Shown here piece after piece: positions 60,515 to 64,000 of a stretch of 64,000 nt of DNA (its first letter is position 1; the number at the start of each line of letters is the position of its first letter). The position numbers were made by a program, and so were the translations under genes. The notes under the pieces were generated by a model, which did not search any database, was not told the origin of the DNA, and saw only the letters and a list, made by a program, of their open reading frames with translations. Source of the DNA: Bacillota bacterium (GTDB lineage Bacteria; Bacillota; Clostridia; Lachnospirales; Lachnospiraceae); assembly GCA_023386815.1 (NCBI GenBank), contig JAEWIZ010000019.1, forward strand, positions 124,001 to 188,000, given 5' to 3'.

Positions 60515-61690
60515 GTGGTTAGTAAACACAAAGTCCAAGTTATTGTTAGTTGTAGTGAATATGAGAAGCGACAGAAGGCTTTTGAAGATGTAGGAAACAT
60601 TAAGTATAGACTTCCAATGATCGGCGCATATGTGATCGAAGTGGAAGAAAGAGCACTTGAAACGATCAGAGCTATGGATGGACTGTTGGAAATGGAGCAG
60701 GATGCACATATTACTGCCCAGATGAATCATGTGAATGAAATTATTGAAGGTTATTGGGCTCATGAACACGGATATTTTGGCCAGGGTATTGGTGTAGCTA
60801 TCGTTGATACAGGAATAGCATTGCATAAGGACTTCGTTGAAGAGGGTAATAGGGTAATTGCCTTTGCCGATTTTGTTAATCAAAAAACAGAACCCTATGA
60901 TGATAACGGCCATGGAACCCATGTTGCTGGAATAATTGGCGGAAGCGGATATTCATCAAAAGGTAAATATACAGGAGTAGCACCAAAGTGCAATCTAATC
61001 GGAGTAAAGGTATTAGATCATCGGGGTGACGGAAATATTTCAGATGTTTTGGCGGGGTTGCAATGGATTATGGATAATCGTAAACGCTATAATATCAGGG
61101 TAGTGAATATCTCTGTGGGAACCTCCGCAAAAGATGTGCTCGATGAGAATTCACTTCTAGTTCAAGGAGTAAATGCAGTTTGGGATAATGGGATGGTTGT
61201 AGTAGTCGCAGCCGGAAATAATGGTCCAGGACCAATGTCAATATCGACCCCAGGGATTAGCAGAAAAGTAATTACAGTAGGATCCTCAGACGATAGTATT
61301 GCGGTTGAAGTATTTGGAAGTGGTCGTACAAAAGATTATTCTGGAAGAGGACCAACTCCATTTTGCATAAAGAAACCGGATATTGTTGCTCCAGGCTCAA
61401 ACATCATATCCTGTAATATCAGCCGACATACAACAAAATCGGGAAATGGAGAGGTTCGGTTAACCTTTGCTAATTCACCAATGATGTATACCGTAAAAAG
61501 TGGTACCTCAATGGCAACTCCGGTGGTATCTGGTGCAATTGCAGTACTTTTATCAAAAAATCCAGAGTTAACAAATAGGGAGGTAAAACTTCGACTTAGA
61601 AACAGTGCAATTGATCTGGGGCAGCACTGGGAAAGACAGGGCTGGGGGTTATTAAACGTTAGAAGACTACTAGAAGTTGAAAATGATTAA
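60515..61690 (+). CDS. S8 (subtilisin-like) serine protease, probably intracellular
   Basis: 391 residues. Catalytic triad Asp98 (IVDTG), His133 (NGHGTHVAG) and Ser332 (SGTSMATP), oxyanion Asn235 (AAGNN). Residues 1-70 look like an I9-type inhibitory propeptide, but no signal peptide precedes it, so the enzyme probably works inside the cell or spore, like ISP or germination proteases. GTG 60515 follows GGAGG. Confidence 0.93.
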   Translation: MVSKHKVQVIVSCSEYEKRQKAFEDVGNIKYRLPMIGAYVIEVEERALETIRAMDGLLEMEQDAHITAQMNHVNEIIEGYWAHEHGYFGQGIGVAIVDTGIALHKDFVEEGNRVIAFADFVNQKTEPYDDNGHGTHVAGIIGGSGYSSKGKYTGVAPKCNLIGVKVLDHRGDGNISDVLAGLQWIMDNRKRYNIRVVNISVGTSAKDVLDENSLLVQGVNAVWDNGMVVVVAAGNNGPGPMSISTPGISRKVITVGSSDDSIAVEVFGSGRTKDYSGRGPTPFCIKKPDIVAPGSNIISCNISRHTTKSGNGEVRLTFANSPMMYTVKSGTSMATPVVSGAIAVLLSKNPELTNREVKLRLRNSAIDLGQHWERQGWGLLNVRRLLEVEND

Positions 61691-61851
61691 GCAGTATTAA
61701 GAGATTTAATTATGGATAAGGAGCAAAATTGATGAAATTACTTAAATGAAGTCAGGCGACCTGCCTTTCTTATATTTAGGCTAATTTTTATCTTATTTTG
61801 TTCCTTCTTTTTTTAAAATCTAAATTAGTTTATTAAATATACAAATTCCTA

Positions 61852-61880
61852 TTGCAATATTTTTCAACCTGTTTTATAAT
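61852..61880 (+). promoter_or_regulatory. Sigma-A promoter of xylA
   Basis: TTGCAA and TATAAT with a 17-nt spacer, giving a leader of about 140 nt. Confidence 0.8.
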
Positions 61881-61889
61881 AATAAATGT

Positions 61890-61901
61890 AGTTTAGTAAC
61901 T
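61890..61901. promoter_or_regulatory. Candidate operator at xylA start site
   Basis: AGTT-TAGT-AACT is a short palindrome at the expected transcription start. A related TTAGTTTATTAAAT lies upstream at 61826-61839. Both recall the TTAGTTTG-type half-sites of XylR, but the match is weak. Confidence 0.35.
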
Positions 61902-61968
61902 GAATTATATATTATGGCAAAAGGTTATATTCCCCCCGTTTTAACCTCTGTCATGGTATAAGTTACCT

Positions 61969-61993
61969 GGGGCTTTCAGTTAATAACAGCCCC
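61969..61993 (+). other. Leader hairpin before xylA
   Basis: GGGGCT and AGCCCC with a 13-nt loop, about 35 nt before the xylA start codon and upstream of its AAGGAGGAG site. It may protect or regulate the mRNA. No known riboswitch core was recognised in 61,691-62,028. Confidence 0.45.
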
Positions 61994-62028
61994 ATCTTAA
62001 AGCAAATACAATTAAGGAGGAGTTATAT

Positions 62029-63345
62029 ATGGCATATTTTAACATTGGTAAGATCGAATATGAAGGACCACAAAGCAAGAACCTACTTTCTTTCAAGTAT
62101 TACAATCCTGAGGAAGTAGTGATGGGTAAGACCATGAAGGATCATTGCCGTTTCGCAATGTCCTATTGGCACACATTAACTTATATGGGTAATGATCCAT
62201 TTGGTGGTTCTACTATGCATCGTGATTGGGATAATACCGAAGATGCAATGAGAAAAGCAAAAGAAAGAGTACATGCAGCTTTTGAATTCATGGAGAAAAT
62301 GCAGATTCCTTTCTTCTGTTTCCATGATCAGGATATAGCTCCAAGAGCAGCAACGTTAGAAGAGACTAATAAGAGATTAGATGAAATTGTTGCTGTAATT
62401 AAAGAAGAGATGGCTCGTACCGGAATTAAGTGTTTATGGGGTACAACCAATGCCTTCGGTGATGACAAATTTGTACATGGTGCTTCTACCTCCTGTAATG
62501 CAACTGTATTTGCTTATGCTGCAGCACAGATTAAGAAAGCTATGGAAATCACAAAGGATTTAGGTGGTGTTAACTACGTATTCTGGGGTGGCCGTGAAGG
62601 CTATGAGACTTTACTCAACACAGATACTGGTTTAGAATTAGATAACCTGGCTAGATTACTTCAGATGGCAGTTGATTATGCAAAGGAAATCGGATTTACT
62701 GGCCAGTTACTCATCGAGCCTAAGCCAAAGGAACCTACAAAACATCAGTATGACTTCGATGCAGCAACTGTTCTTTCTTTCCTTAGAAAATATAATTTAC
62801 AGGATTACTTCAAATTGAATATTGAAGCAAATCATGCAACCTTAGCACAGCACACCTTCCAGCATGAACTTAATATGAGCAGAATCAATGGTGCTCTTGG
62901 TAGTGTGGATGCGAATACAGGCGACCCTATGCTGGGATGGGATACTGACCAATTCCCTACGAATGTATATGATACAACACTTGCTATGTATGAGATTCTC
63001 TTGGACGGAGGTTTAACTACCGGTGGATTAAACTTCGACTCTAAGGTTCGTCGTGCATCCTTCCAGGATGATGATTTATTCTATGCTTACATCGCAGGTA
63101 TGGATGCATTTGCTAAGGGCTTAAAGGTAGCCGCTAAGCTTCTTGAGGATCGTGTATTCGAAGACTTCAAGGCTGAGCGTTATGCAAGCTATACAACAGG
63201 CATTGGTAAAGATATCGTTGATGGTAAGGTAGGCTTCAAGGAGTTAGAGGCTTATGCATTAGCAAACGGAACTGTTCCAAATAAATCCGGTAGACAGGAA
63301 ATGCTCGAAAGTATTTTAAACCAATATATTCTTGAAACAAAATAA
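62029..63345 (+). CDS. xylA: Xylose isomerase (class II)
   Basis: 438 residues, the class II length. Signature segments: FCFHDQDIAPRA with the catalytic His, VFWGGREGYETLLNTD, LLIEPKPKEPTKHQYDFD, IEANHATLAQHTFQHEL and DPMLGWDTDQFPTN, which together carry the metal-binding Glu, Asp and His. It converts xylose to xylulose. AAGGAGGAG precedes the ATG. xylB does not follow: the next gene is ferritin on the other strand. Confidence 0.97.
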   Translation: MAYFNIGKIEYEGPQSKNLLSFKYYNPEEVVMGKTMKDHCRFAMSYWHTLTYMGNDPFGGSTMHRDWDNTEDAMRKAKERVHAAFEFMEKMQIPFFCFHDQDIAPRAATLEETNKRLDEIVAVIKEEMARTGIKCLWGTTNAFGDDKFVHGASTSCNATVFAYAAAQIKKAMEITKDLGGVNYVFWGGREGYETLLNTDTGLELDNLARLLQMAVDYAKEIGFTGQLLIEPKPKEPTKHQYDFDAATVLSFLRKYNLQDYFKLNIEANHATLAQHTFQHELNMSRINGALGSVDANTGDPMLGWDTDQFPTNVYDTTLAMYEILLDGGLTTGGLNFDSKVRRASFQDDDLFYAYIAGMDAFAKGLKVAAKLLEDRVFEDFKAERYASYTTGIGKDIVDGKVGFKELEAYALANGTVPNKSGRQEMLESILNQYILETK

Positions 63346-63394
63346 ACTTCCTCGTTTACTTTGTATCAGTTTGATAAAAGTACATCCTTAAAAG

Positions 63395-63438
63395 ATGGCC
63401 TCGGGTCTGAGCTACAAAAGATCTGGGGTCATTTTTTG
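63395..63438 (+). terminator. Terminator of xylA
   Basis: ATGGCCTC and GGGGTCAT (two wobble pairs) with a six-T run. Confidence 0.7.
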
Positions 63439-63444
63439 TAAGAA

Positions 63445-63497
63445 TCAAAAAAGGCTGTTTAGCTTTGATCGATATTGTCAAAGCAAAACAGCCTTTC
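63445..63497 (-). terminator. Terminator of ferritin gene
   Basis: AAAGGCTGTTT/AAACAGCCTTT and GCTTTG/CAAAGC form a long stem. On the minus strand a run of six T follows. Confidence 0.88.
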
Positions 63498-63530
63498 AAT
63501 TCATGATAAATGAGTCTGGATATCTTTCTA

Positions 63531-64000
63531 TTATTCTAACACTAAAGATGGAGCCGCATATACTCTTGCTTTCAATTCGTTATCTAGCATATATAAGCCC
63601 TTAGGATCGCCTGCGAACAGATCATATTTTTTTACATTATCATCTGCGTTCTTTTCTTCCTCGCCTTGCTCCTTAATAAACCAGTCAAGGAACTGCATGG
63701 TACGAAAATCTTTTACGTTATAAGCTGCTTCATAGATATTATTAATAGAAGCAGTTACGAACTGCTCATGCTCATAAGCTAATACAAGAGGATCACGGAA
63801 GTTCTCATAGCTTTTGTCAGGAGCATCCACTGCAGCAAGCTTTACAACTTCCCCATTATTCAAAAGATACTGGCGGAATAATAAAGCATGGTCACGTTCT
63901 TCCTGCATTTGAACAAAGAACCAATTTTCAAAGCCGTTCAGGCTTTGATCGGAATAGTAATTTGCCATATCCATATACAAATAGGCAGAGTATAATTCTT
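63531..64000 (-). CDS. Ferritin (N-terminus beyond right edge)
   Basis: The frame is open to the right edge: ELYSAYLYMDMANYY continues upstream of the first in-frame start codon in view, so roughly the first 15-20 residues lie outside the window. Ferroxidase-centre residues are visible in the first helices (QMQEERDHALLFRQYL, then DPLVLAYEHEQFVTASINNIY and FLDWFIKEQGEEEKNADD). It stores iron as a 24-subunit shell, the non-haem FtnA type. Confidence 0.92.
   Translation of the reverse strand, partial: ELYSAYLYMDMANYYSDQSLNGFENWFFVQMQEERDHALLFRQYLLNNGEVVKLAAVDAPDKSYENFRDPLVLAYEHEQFVTASINNIYEAAYNVKDFRTMQFLDWFIKEQGEEEKNADDNVKKYDLFAGDPKGLYMLDNELKARVYAAPSLVLE

Noticed and set aside
61921..62000. Riboswitch in the xylA leader
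   Set aside because: Only one simple GGGGCT/AGCCCC hairpin is seen. No known aptamer core was recognised.

Overview
The window looks like the chromosome of a low-GC, spore-forming anaerobic Firmicute close to Lachnospiraceae (Clostridium cluster XIVa, Lachnoclostridium/Anaerocolumna-like). The grounds are the A+T-rich base composition, strong GGAGG ribosome binding sites, a leucine T-box, Rex and ARG-box type operators, a PAS-containing [FeFe]-hydrogenase, a DUF4317 protein and a class II xylose isomerase. The species call is inference. No rRNA, tRNA or CRISPR array was seen.

Region 1 (1-about 23,650) is the right part of a siphovirus-type prophage, all on the plus strand. It starts with early or accessory genes (small proteins, an AAA ATPase, a Xer-like tyrosine recombinase, a DUF4317 protein, an ArpU-type late regulator). 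An HK97-type late operon follows: small terminase, HNH/P-loop fusion, P27-like small terminase, large terminase, portal, prohead protease, capsid and connectors. Then come the major tail protein, a tail chaperone with a -1 frameshift, the tape measure, baseplate proteins (FN3 tail protein, hub, OB-fold spike, BppU) and a lysis cassette (XhlA-like, holin, GH24 lysozyme). The phage ends against the 3' stump of a GH18 spore-peptidoglycan-hydrolase-like gene (23,650-24,093), so it appears to interrupt a sporulation or germination gene.

Region 2 (24.2-33 kb) holds signal peptidase I, a DTE/allulose-epimerase-type sugar epimerase, and a three-gene minus-strand operon: a thioredoxin-like [2Fe-2S] protein, a sensory-type [FeFe]-hydrogenase with a PAS domain, and a SpoIIE/PP2C phosphatase. 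Its promoter carries a perfect Rex operator. argH has ARG boxes over its promoter, and an M32 carboxypeptidase gene follows.

Region 3 (33-43 kb) holds enolase, a noncoding stretch with a large perfect inverted repeat and a degenerate 22-bp tandem repeat, an MBL-fold hydrolase, a Ca2+ P-type ATPase, a MATE transporter, DedA and an ECF sigma/anti-sigma pair.

Region 4 (42.6-64 kb) holds T-box-leuS, a CDP-alcohol phosphatidyltransferase, a SpoIIM-like membrane protein, a LacI regulator divergent from glycogen phosphorylase, a Ser/Gly-repeat protein pair, an aldehyde dehydrogenase, luxS, a HAD phosphatase, trpS, a 2-hydroxyacid dehydrogenase, aroC, a Cys/Gly-rich hydrophobic microprotein, a cupin, an intracellular S8 protease, xylA and the start-truncated end of a ferritin gene. 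Most host genes are single units, each with its own terminator.

Family names come from motif and sequence recognition by eye. No database search was possible.
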